Assembly (NCBI RefSeq): GCF_003696315.1
Contig: NZ_RFFN01000003.1
Location: forward strand, 310,001 to 374,000
Direction: 5' to 3'
Length of the DNA: 64,000 nucleotides
Origin: Pseudomonas songnenensis
Lineage (GTDB): Bacteria > Pseudomonadota > Gammaproteobacteria > Pseudomonadales > Pseudomonadaceae
Shown: positions 49,569 to 57,162 of the stretch, piece by piece
Position numbering within the stretch: position 1 is the stretch's first letter
Layout: each line of letters begins with the position of its first letter
Translations under genes and position numbers: made by a program
Notes under the pieces: model-generated
Told to the model about the DNA's origin: nothing
Seen by the model: only the letters and a program-made list of their open reading frames with translations
The model's database searches: none

Positions 49569-49790
49569 GGGCGGAGTCTCCGGTCGGTTGCGGTATCGAC
49601 CTCTGAGTATGGTCGAGTCATTGCGCGATACCGGCCCGGCGACGTACGGAGCTTTTCCTGATGTTTCAGAGCGACGCGAGGTATACGGAAGCGACGCCGC
49701 AGTAGTGGCAATATGCCTCTGTTTGCGCTTTACTGCGCCGCTTCCGATGCCTGCTGCGTTGACGGCAGCTTGATAACTGGCGAGACGAGC

Positions 49791-49985
49791 ATGTCCTGCA
49801 ACCTACCCCAGTCGCGCCAGCCGAGCCCCGACGGCAAGGCACCTGCGGCGTCGCGCACGCCCCGTGCACGCTTCTGGCTGAGCAGCCTCTGCTATGCCGT
49901 CGGGCTGCTGCTGGTGTTCATTCTCAGCCTGCTCCTGCTGCCGCACGACAGGGGCCTGGGCCGGCTGCTGTGGGGCTCGCTGTAG
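49791..49985 (+). CDS. Small single-span membrane protein
   Basis: A 64-residue hypothetical: a polar N-terminus rich in Pro and Ser (MSCNLPQSRQPSPDGKAPAA) and one transmembrane helix (WLSSLCYAVGLLLVFILSLLLL) at about residues 34-55. Coding status is uncertain because the ribosome-binding site is weak (GAGACGAGC). It lies between divergent AKR and convergent chemoreceptor genes. The 222-bp stretch 49569-49790 shows no further feature. Confidence 0.45.
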   Translation: MSCNLPQSRQPSPDGKAPAASRTPRARFWLSSLCYAVGLLLVFILSLLLLPHDRGLGRLLWGSL

Positions 49986-50002
49986 CGGCAGCATGCCCGG
50001 CC

Positions 50003-51643
50003 TCAGGTGCGGAAACGGCCGACCAGTTCCGCCAGCGTTTTCGACAGCCCGGACAGCTGCTGGCTGGCGAGCATGCTCTGCGAGGAATAAGTGGCCGCCT
50101 CGTTGGACAGATCACGGATATCGGTGATGTTGCGCGCGATTTCCTCGGTGACGCTGCTCTGCTCCTCGCACGCGGTGGCGATCTGGGCGGCCATGTCGTT
50201 GATGCGCTGCACCGACACGGAGGTTTCCGCCAGCACCTGATCGACGCCCGAGGCCCGCTCGACACTGTCTCGCGCCTTGTCGCTACCGGTCTGCATCGCC
50301 TGCACCGCCCTACCGACGCCACTCTGCAGGCGTTCGATACGCGCCTGGATATCCTTGGTCGAATCCTGCGTGCGCGCGGCCAGCGCCCGCACCTCGTCGG
50401 CCACCACGGCGAAACCACGGCCCTGCTCACCGGCGCGCGCGGCCTCGATGGCGGCGTTGAGCGCGAGCAGATTGGTCTGCTCGGCGATGCCGCGAATCAC
50501 TTCGAGCACCGCGCCGATGCTGGCGGTTTCCTCGGCAAGCGCACCGATGGTCTGCGACGCGCCTTCGACCTCCTGGGCCAGCTGGCGGATCGACTGGATA
50601 GTGCTGCTGACCACCGACGCGCCCTGGCGTGACTGCGTCTCCGCCGCACGCGCGGCGTCCGATGCGTTCTGCGCATTGAGCGCGACTTCATGCACGGCTG
50701 CGCTCATTTCGGTAGCCGCCGTCGTGACCTGGTCGACCGCAGCGTGCTCGCTGCTGATCAACTGATCGTTGGTTTCAGCCATGGCAGCCATGCCGCGTGC
50801 AGCGGTCTCGACCTCGCCCGTAACCCGGCCGACCTCGGCAATCAGCGGCTGCAGCTTGTCGAGAAAACGATTGAAGGCGCTGCCGAGCTGCCCCAGCTCA
50901 TCGGCCGAACGCACTTCCAGGCGGACGCGCAGATCGCCGTCACCGTCCGCGATCTGCGTCAAACGCTCGAGCAGCCGACGCATCGGATGCAACACCACCA
51001 TCGGCAAACCCAGTATCAACAGCACACAACCAATCAGGCCGATTACCAGTACGGCGCCCTGCTGCCTGGCGGTGGCTGCACCTTCAGCAATGGCCTCCTT
51101 ACCTTCGCTCTCAGCAGCGGCCTCCTCGAGCTCGCCCAGCTTGTCGATGGCATCACGCATGGTATCGAAGCGGGCCTCACTGTCGCCGAAGCTCAACGCA
51201 CTCGCGGCCTGGAGGTCGACATCGACCTGTTCGATAACGCGCTGGGATACTGCCGCCCACTGCTGAAAGCCCCGATTGAACTGCTCGACCAACGCCAGTG
51301 CCTCCGCACCGGGCTGCATGGCCGCGTACTTTTGCACCCGGTCATAAGCCTGCTTGAGATTCTCCGCGTGAGTCGCCTTGAGCGCCTGCGCATGCGCATG
51401 CGCTTCGGAGTTACCGCCGAGCAGGCTTCGCTCAGCGACGAAGGCCTGATAAAGGTCACGGTCGGCATTGAGCAGCAGGCCGATAGCGGGTAGATGTCGC
51501 TCGGTGAGCACTTCGCTGGAGTCCGCGACGCGCTCGATGCCACGCATCCCGAAAGCCCCCATCAGCACCAACAACAAGGCCAGCGCCACGATGGGCAGGG
51601 TTATTTTCCAGCGAAAGCCTAGGTCGGTAAAAAAACGGGGCAT
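50003..51643 (-). CDS. Methyl-accepting chemotaxis protein
   Basis: A 546-residue chemoreceptor with a transmembrane helix at about 13-35, a helical periplasmic ligand domain (about 36-190, [26 protein letters not shown], 4-helix-bundle type), a second transmembrane helix at about 194-217, HAMP (about 218-270), and a long cytoplasmic coiled coil with the signalling tip [21 protein letters not shown] near residue 400. A GCCGATAG element of FliA type lies just upstream of the start. The ligand is unknown. It ends opposite the small membrane gene. Confidence 0.93.
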   Translation of the reverse strand: MPRFFTDLGFRWKITLPIVALALLLVLMGAFGMRGIERVADSSEVLTERHLPAIGLLLNADRDLYQAFVAERSLLGGNSEAHAHAQALKATHAENLKQAYDRVQKYAAMQPGAEALALVEQFNRGFQQWAAVSQRVIEQVDVDLQAASALSFGDSEARFDTMRDAIDKLGELEEAAAESEGKEAIAEGAATARQQGAVLVIGLIGCVLLILGLPMVVLHPMRRLLERLTQIADGDGDLRVRLEVRSADELGQLGSAFNRFLDKLQPLIAEVGRVTGEVETAARGMAAMAETNDQLISSEHAAVDQVTTAATEMSAAVHEVALNAQNASDAARAAETQSRQGASVVSSTIQSIRQLAQEVEGASQTIGALAEETASIGAVLEVIRGIAEQTNLLALNAAIEAARAGEQGRGFAVVADEVRALAARTQDSTKDIQARIERLQSGVGRAVQAMQTGSDKARDSVERASGVDQVLAETSVSVQRINDMAAQIATACEEQSSVTEEIARNITDIRDLSNEAATYSSQSMLASQQLSGLSKTLAELVGRFRT

Positions 51644-51673
51644 GATGTCGCTCCTGCAGGACGCCTATCCACA

Positions 51674-51684
51674 CTATCGGCAGC
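51674..51684 (-). promoter_or_regulatory. Candidate FliA (sigma28) -10 element for the chemoreceptor
   Basis: On the minus strand GCTGCCGATAG contains GCCGATAG (FliA consensus GCCGATAA) ending 30 bp before the ATG. The -35 (TAAA) is not evident at the right spacing. The same 11 bases occur upstream of the FIST chemoreceptor at 60546. Confidence 0.45.
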
Positions 51685-51881
51685 AACGCCTGCGGCACCA
51701 TGCCGCCGGTCGACAATCGCACGACCGCGGGCAATGACCTGATTACATCTCAGCAGCCACCGGCGCACATTCAGGCGTGCATCGTGCCGGCCATGAAATG
51801 GCATGCGCTTGAGTCTGGTCAGTGAACTACAGACGCAATGGCCCATAGTGGGGCTATCGTCGTTCGAACGGACATACATGC

Positions 51882-52520
51882 ATGGTTGGGTTCATGGCTT
51901 CAGCACCGCAGACAGCGCTGCGCATGATTGCGCTGGGCCTCGTGCTTGCGCTCCCTGGATGTCAGAGCCGGCCACCGTCGGCAGTGTGCTCGGGCTCGGA
52001 CTACTACTTTCCCATCGATAGCTTTCCCAGACATTACCCAGCCTCTGACGAAGAGCGCCGGCTGTGGTACTCGATGCCCTTGGCGCGCATCGGGGAGCCG
52101 TCGCTGTCCTGCGGCCACGCGGCTGAAGCACAGAGCTACCGACTGCTTTGGCTCAACAGTCAGGGACATCCCGTGGCGATCCGCATCACACGCACGGGCG
52201 ATGTGATCATGCTGTACGCATTCCAGTTGTCCGGCTGGGGCGGCACCGACCCAGGCAGTCTGACCGGCTATACCCACAGACGGCTCGATAACGGTGACTG
52301 GATCAGGCTGCAAACGGCATTGAAGAACGCCGAGTTCTGGCGTCTTCCGACCTCAGGCAATCTTTACGGCAGCCACGGCGGGCAATGGGTGATTGAAGGC
52401 AATGATCGCGGACGCTATCACCTGGTCGACCGCTGGAGTCCGGCTGCCGGGCCCTATCGCGCTTTGGGAGACCTGTTCTTCGAGCTGTCCGGCTGGATCA
52501 AACCCTATCCGAACCAGTGA
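51882..52520 (+). CDS. Lipoprotein of unknown function
   Basis: A 212-residue protein with a lipoprotein signal (MIALGLVLALPGCQS, lipobox LPGC). The mature part contains two aromatic-rich segments (YYFPIDSFPRHYP, NAEFWRLPTSGNLYGSHGGQWVIEG) and ends in FFELSGWIKPYPNQ. The pattern W-x-LP...GG.W..EG...Y suggests a beta-rich fold. I do not recognise the family. The start could be ATG 51882 or an internal ATG (MASAPQ at 51894). It is followed by a strong bidirectional terminator. Confidence 0.7.
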   Translation: MVGFMASAPQTALRMIALGLVLALPGCQSRPPSAVCSGSDYYFPIDSFPRHYPASDEERRLWYSMPLARIGEPSLSCGHAAEAQSYRLLWLNSQGHPVAIRITRTGDVIMLYAFQLSGWGGTDPGSLTGYTHRRLDNGDWIRLQTALKNAEFWRLPTSGNLYGSHGGQWVIEGNDRGRYHLVDRWSPAAGPYRALGDLFFELSGWIKPYPNQ

Positions 52521-52532
52521 TCGTCCATGAAC

Positions 52533-52564
52533 GAACAAGGCCCGCCGAAGCGGGCCTTGTTCGC
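52533..52564. terminator. Bidirectional intrinsic terminator (14-bp stem)
   Basis: CGAACAAGGCCCGC-CGAA-GCGGGCCTTGTTCG is a perfect 14-bp stem with a tetraloop. It sits between the lipoprotein gene (ends 52520) and the convergent solute-binding protein (ends 52575), and the A/T-containing outer arms supply the U-tract in both directions. Confidence 0.85.
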
Positions 52565-52574
52565 GCAGCCAGGG

Positions 52575-54131
52575 CTACTTCTCTTCGTGAGAAACACCCC
52601 AGTAGAACTGCATCGGCGAAGTGATTCCCTGCAGGTCAGCACGGAAGGCGACAGGCTCGAAGAACTGGCCCAACACGCCGAACGCACCGATGTCCCACAG
52701 CCGCTGCTGGATGCGCTCGGCCAGCGCGGCCTTCTGTGCACCGGTCGCTTTTGCCGCTGCAGCACGCAGCTGCTCCAGTTCGGCGTCTTCCGCCCAGCCA
52801 TACCAGCCAGCCTTGGCGTCGCCGGAAAATGCGATGGCCGAAGTATCGACGAGGTCCGCGGCGTTCCACCAGGTGTGGAACATGCTCCAGCCTCCGTCAG
52901 CGACCGGAACACGACGCTCACGCTGCTCAAGCATGGTGGCCCAGTCCATGTCGCGGACCTGCACGGCCATGCCCAGCTCCTGCAGCAAGTCGGCTGTCAC
53001 CCTGGTGAATGCCGCCATGACTGGCATATCGGTTGGGTTGAGCAACACGACGGGCGTACCGTCATAACCGGCATCCTTCAGCGCTTGTTTAGCCGCCTGG
53101 AGATCGCCCGTCTTCATCACCTCACTGCCCGCTTCGTTGGCCAGCGGCGTTCCGCAAGGGAAGACCGAGTAACAGTTGCGCCAGTACCGCGCATCACCCA
53201 GCGCCGCGGACATGTAGGCGTCTTGCTGCATCGCCATCAGCACCGCTCGGCGAACACCGGCATTGTTGAAGGGGGCCTGCTGGTGGTTGAAGCGCGCCAT
53301 GGCGACGTTACCCAGTGGGTCGGTCGAGGCTACGGTAATGTCCTCGTTGCCTTCCATCAGGGACACCAGGCTGGTCGATGGCGACTCCACGTAGTCAACC
53401 TTGCCATCGATCAATTTGCGGACTGCATCTTCCTGATTCGGAAAATACTGCCACTTGACGACATCAACCATGGGCACCTTCGCCCCCGCCGCCAGTGAGG
53501 AAGGATTGCGCCGCGGTACGTAGTCCGGGTTGCGGACATATACCGCCGTGTCTGCGGTCTTCTGGCTCGCCTTGTAGATGAACGGGCCCGAGCCGATAGT
53601 TTCGGTAATTGGGGTAAAGGCGTCAGTCTGCGCAATACGCTTGGGCATCATGAATGGAACGTTTACCGAAGCCTTTGCCAGTGTTGGAACAATACTCAGA
53701 TCCGGCTCTTTCAAAACAATGGTGAAAGTATGCTGATCATCGGCTTTCAAACTTTCAATATTCTTGAACAACTGCTGGCCATTACCGTCACGCTGAGCCC
53801 AGCGCTGTAATGATGCAACGCAATCCTCCGCTGTAACCGGACTACCATCGTGCCACTTCAAACCTTCCCGAAGTGTAAACGTCCAGGTTTTCAAGTCACT
53901 TGATGATGTCCATTTCTCCACCATTTGCGGTCGCGGCGTCAGATTCTCGTCAAGTGCGAATAACGTGTCATAGATCATGTAGCCGTGACTACGCGTGACA
54001 TAAGCAGTACTGGTGACCGGATCAAGGCTGGTGAGCCGTGCGTGGGAAGCCACGACCAGTTTGTCCGCGCAGCCACTGAGCAGCACGGCGGCAGCCAAGG
54101 CAGATAAGGTGAACAGTTTTCTGTGGATCAT
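52575..54131 (-). CDS. Peptide-type ABC transporter substrate-binding lipoprotein (family 5)
   Basis: A 518-residue solute-binding protein of the DppA/OppA type. It has a lipoprotein signal (LAAAVLLSGCADK), then SLDPVTSTAYVTRSHGYMIYDTLFALDE, the family-5 pattern WTFTLREGLKWHDGSPVTAEDCVAS and a long alpha/beta body (PNQEDAVRKLIDGKVDY). No permease or ATPase genes are present in the window, so the protein is an orphan or pairs with a distant transporter. ATG 54131 is behind AGGAGGCC. It is divergent from the PqqD cassette across 231 AT-rich base pairs. Confidence 0.9.
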   Translation of the reverse strand: MIHRKLFTLSALAAAVLLSGCADKLVVASHARLTSLDPVTSTAYVTRSHGYMIYDTLFALDENLTPRPQMVEKWTSSSDLKTWTFTLREGLKWHDGSPVTAEDCVASLQRWAQRDGNGQQLFKNIESLKADDQHTFTIVLKEPDLSIVPTLAKASVNVPFMMPKRIAQTDAFTPITETIGSGPFIYKASQKTADTAVYVRNPDYVPRRNPSSLAAGAKVPMVDVVKWQYFPNQEDAVRKLIDGKVDYVESPSTSLVSLMEGNEDITVASTDPLGNVAMARFNHQQAPFNNAGVRRAVLMAMQQDAYMSAALGDARYWRNCYSVFPCGTPLANEAGSEVMKTGDLQAAKQALKDAGYDGTPVVLLNPTDMPVMAAFTRVTADLLQELGMAVQVRDMDWATMLEQRERRVPVADGGWSMFHTWWNAADLVDTSAIAFSGDAKAGWYGWAEDAELEQLRAAAAKATGAQKAALAERIQQRLWDIGAFGVLGQFFEPVAFRADLQGITSPMQFYWGVSHEEK

Positions 54132-54282
54132 GCCGGCCTCCTGAGCCTGTCCAAAAGACCGCCTACTGGCGCTCCAAATTTTACTTAAAATATAGATACT
54201 CTCTTTTCTAGCCGACAAGCTGATCCGGATCAAGCTTTTCAAGCGCAACAATGAAAACTACGAACGCATGACAAAAATCAAT

Positions 54283-54310
54283 TCTTGTCTTTTTTTTTAG
54301 TCCGTATAAT
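54283..54310 (+). promoter_or_regulatory. Candidate promoter of the PqqD cassette
   Basis: TTCTTG (54283-54288), a 16-bp spacer and a perfect TATAAT (54305-54310), 53 bp before the PqqD-like start. It is embedded in a T-rich stretch. The GC content here is visibly below the surroundings. Confidence 0.5.
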
Positions 54311-54362
54311 GTTAACCACATCTATTCATACCTTCGGCGCAACGCCTTATTAGGCAATTACC

Positions 54363-54656
54363 ATGAGCAATCAGATCCCGCCGGCAGGCGAATCGGCAAG
54401 CCGACTGCGCTTCTATGGCGACGAGTTTGTTTTTGATGTTGTTTCGGGAATGTTTTTCCGACTAAACCCTGTCGCTAGTTATATGTTGCGCGCGCTCGAT
54501 TCCGGGGCCAGCCCTAGCGAGCTGCCGCACTTGCTTGTAGAGCGTTATCGTCTGGATAACGCAACAGCAACCCGCGATGCCCAATTGTTCATAAACAATC
54601 TTGCGGCAATGGAACCCCTGGATCGGCTTTTCGACACCAAGGCGGGCAGATCATGA
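54363..54656 (+). CDS. PqqD-like (RRE-fold) protein
   Basis: A 97-residue protein with the PqqD pattern: three N-terminal strands (RLRFYGDEFVFDVVSGMFFRLNP), then ASYMLRALDSGASPSELPHLLVERYRLDNATATRDAQLFINNLAAM, giving the helix bundle of a RiPP-recognition element. PqqD proteins hold a peptide substrate for a maturation enzyme. There is no radical-SAM gene or obvious precursor peptide nearby. The next gene overlaps by 4 nt (ATGA). Confidence 0.8.
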   Translation: MSNQIPPAGESASRLRFYGDEFVFDVVSGMFFRLNPVASYMLRALDSGASPSELPHLLVERYRLDNATATRDAQLFINNLAAMEPLDRLFDTKAGRS

Positions 54657-55726
54657 CCAGCGTCGCAATTACCGGCCTCCATCGTGGCAATAACCCACAG
54701 CCGGGCGCAGCCGTAGCCGCCGGACTGCGTCGTAGCTTTCCGGACGTTCGAATCATCGGCCTGTCTTACGATCCGCTCGAGAGCGGGTTGTATTGCCATG
54801 ACCTGGGGCGCCCCGATGCGGCGTACCTGATTCCGTTCCCTGGCGCCGGTGCACAGGCCACGCTGGATCGGCTGGACGAAATACTCGCCCGCGAGGCCAT
54901 CGATTACATCATTCCGTGCCTGGATTCGGAGCTGGACAACTACATAGAGCTGCAACCGGAGCTGCACAAACGTGGCATAGGCTGCCTGATGCCGACCAAG
55001 CAGGCGCTCGACGATCGAGCCAAGGCCAATCTCTACGATTTCTGCAGCTCGCTCGGCGTGCCGACGCCGCGAACCCTGGCAGCCAATGATCCGGATACGC
55101 TCGCTGCGCTGGCATTGCAGATCGGCTATCCGGTCTACGTGAAGGGCCGCTTCTACGAGGCGCATCTGGCGACAACACCCAAAGAACTTTATGCCGCATT
55201 CGACGAAATCATCCGCGTCTGGGGCGGCCCGGTACTGGTGCAGGAGATGGTGGTCGGCGAGGAATACGACATCGTCGGCCTGGGTGATGGCCAGGGTGGT
55301 CTGATCGCATCCTGCTCGATCAGAAAGATGCTGCGGACATCGGCCGGCAAAGGGTTTGCCGGTGTGGTCATTGCCGACCCCGAGCTGGACGAGCTTGTTG
55401 CCCGTTTCATCGGTGCGTTGCGCTGGGCGGGCCCTTTCGAGCTGGAGTTCATCAAGGTGCCCGGCAGACCTCACGCCTTGTTCGAAATGAACCCCCGTTT
55501 TCCAGCCTGGGTGGATTTCCCTTCCCAGGTCGGCTGCAACCTGCCCGCGCGACTGCTGGAGCAATTGCAGAATCTTCCTCCGCGGCCGTTAACCAGCTGT
55601 AAGCCGGGCCAGATGTTCATACGCCACAGCATCGACGTCGTGACCGATATCGCCGACGTCGCCCAAATGACCATTACCGGCGAACGCGCCAGCGTAACAG
55701 CCGACGGCCAGCCAACCTCAAGGTGA
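54653..55726 (+). CDS. ATP-grasp ligase (unknown substrate)
   Basis: A 357-residue ATP-grasp enzyme. The pre-ATP-grasp segment (1-110, with VRIIGLSYDPLESGLYCHDLG and DYIIPCLDSELDNYIEL) precedes the ATP-grasp core (about 115-300: PVYVKGRFYEAHLATTPKELYAA, VLVQEMVVGEEYDIVGLG, and FELEFIKVPGRPHALFEMNPRFPAW with the Mg-binding Glu and Asn). Such ligases join a carboxylate to an amine through an acyl phosphate. The start overlaps the PqqD gene (ATGA), so a functional link between them is likely. The substrate is unknown. Confidence 0.85.
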   Translation: MTSVAITGLHRGNNPQPGAAVAAGLRRSFPDVRIIGLSYDPLESGLYCHDLGRPDAAYLIPFPGAGAQATLDRLDEILAREAIDYIIPCLDSELDNYIELQPELHKRGIGCLMPTKQALDDRAKANLYDFCSSLGVPTPRTLAANDPDTLAALALQIGYPVYVKGRFYEAHLATTPKELYAAFDEIIRVWGGPVLVQEMVVGEEYDIVGLGDGQGGLIASCSIRKMLRTSAGKGFAGVVIADPELDELVARFIGALRWAGPFELEFIKVPGRPHALFEMNPRFPAWVDFPSQVGCNLPARLLEQLQNLPPRPLTSCKPGQMFIRHSIDVVTDIADVAQMTITGERASVTADGQPTSR

Positions 55727-55731
55727 TCCAC

Positions 55732-57162
55732 GTGAGCCACGATTACTCCCAACCCATGATCAGCGGTGAACTGGGCAGCAATAACCCCAACGCCGCAGTG
55801 GACCGCAATTACTACGCGCGTGGCATGCACGTTCCCGCACTCTTCGAGATAGACGGCAACCCCATCCCCGCGCTGGTTGCCGAGTTCGGCTCGCCCTTGT
55901 TCGTTTTTTCCGAGCACGCCCTGCGCAACAAGGCGCGTCACGCCCGCGAAGCGTTCAAACGACGCTATCCGAAAACCAGCTTCGCCTGGTCGTTCAAGAC
56001 CAACAACCTCAACAGCATCTGCAGCATCCTGCGGCAGGAGGGCTGGATTGCCGAGGTGGTTTCCGACTTCGAGTATGAGAAGGCCCGGCAGCTGGGCTTC
56101 GCGGGCTCGGAGATCATCTTCAACGGTCCCTACAAGCCACGCCACATACTTGAACGGGCGATCGACGAAGGTGCTCTGCTGCACATCGACAACTGGGATG
56201 AGCTCAGCCTGATCGAAGAGCTGACGAAGGACCGCAAGCAGCCGCTGGATGTCGGCATTCGGGTCTGGCTGGATGCCGGTATACGGCCGGTATGGTCCAA
56301 GTTCGGTTTTGCCCTGGCCAACGGCGAGGCCGAACGGGCAGCAACACGCATCGTGAAGAATCCCAATCTCCGGCTGCACACCCTGCACACGCATATCGGC
56401 ACCTACATCCTTGCGCCGGAGGCCTACCGGACCGCTACGCAGAAGCTGCTGGCACTGCGCGACGCCATCCATGAACGTCATCATCATCAGATAGAGTGTC
56501 TCGATCTGGGTGGTGGTTTTCCCTCCAACAGCCTGCTTCACGGGATGGCCGGCCCGGCTGAACAGGTCGTGCCGCCAATCGAGGCTTACGCCGACGCGAT
56601 CACCGAGGTGTTGAACAGGCTGCCGGAAAAGAAACGACCACTGCTGCGTCTGGAGTCCGGGCGCCACATCGTCGACGAAGCAGGCTACCTGCTCACCAGC
56701 ATCGTGGCAGTCAAGGGTATGCATCGCTCCCGCGTCGAAGCTGAAAGCCTTTCCGCACGGGACTACAAGGAACAACTGGTTCTCGGTGAAGATCCGAAAG
56801 TCAGCTATGTCGCCGACGCCGGCATCAACTTGCTCTACACCGCTGCCTGGTATCGCTTCGACGTCCGCCCGTCTCGCCTGGTCGCAGCTGCTCCGGTGCC
56901 ATCGCGTATCTATGGGTCCCTGTGCATGGCCATCGACGTCATTCGCGAACAGGTGGACCTGCCACCGCTCGAGCTGGGGGACGTACTCAGCATTCATCCA
57001 GTCGGCGCGTACAACGTCAGCCAGTCGATGCAGTTCATCTCCTATCGACCGGCGATCGTGCTGATCGATGAAAACGGCACGCCGGAGCTGATCAAGCCTG
57101 CCGAATCGCTTGACGATGTACAGCGCCTGGAGCGTTTGCCCTCACGGCTGGCGGCCAACTGA
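55732..57162 (+). CDS. PLP-dependent decarboxylase, LysA/ODC fold type III
   Basis: About 476 residues with the diaminopimelate/ornithine-decarboxylase fold. The PLP lysine is in FAWSFKTNNLNSI (Lys89 from this start), the glycine-rich phosphate site is CLDLGGGFPSNSLLHG, RLESGRHIVDEAGYLLTSI follows, and the C-terminal barrel is SLCMAIDVI then SIHPVGAYNVS. The usual C-E-S/T-x-D motif of DAP decarboxylase reads C-M-A-I-D here, so substrate specificity probably differs. The start is ambiguous: GTG 55732 has AAGG 8 bases upstream, while GTG 55723 overlaps the ligase stop. Confidence 0.85.
   Translation: MSHDYSQPMISGELGSNNPNAAVDRNYYARGMHVPALFEIDGNPIPALVAEFGSPLFVFSEHALRNKARHAREAFKRRYPKTSFAWSFKTNNLNSICSILRQEGWIAEVVSDFEYEKARQLGFAGSEIIFNGPYKPRHILERAIDEGALLHIDNWDELSLIEELTKDRKQPLDVGIRVWLDAGIRPVWSKFGFALANGEAERAATRIVKNPNLRLHTLHTHIGTYILAPEAYRTATQKLLALRDAIHERHHHQIECLDLGGGFPSNSLLHGMAGPAEQVVPPIEAYADAITEVLNRLPEKKRPLLRLESGRHIVDEAGYLLTSIVAVKGMHRSRVEAESLSARDYKEQLVLGEDPKVSYVADAGINLLYTAAWYRFDVRPSRLVAAAPVPSRIYGSLCMAIDVIREQVDLPPLELGDVLSIHPVGAYNVSQSMQFISYRPAIVLIDENGTPELIKPAESLDDVQRLERLPSRLAAN

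Noticed and set aside
54268-54300. 10-codon frame MTKINSCLFF as a precursor peptide for the PqqD-like protein
   Set aside because: It has no ribosome site and lies upstream of the predicted -10 at 54305, so it would not be on the cassette transcript.
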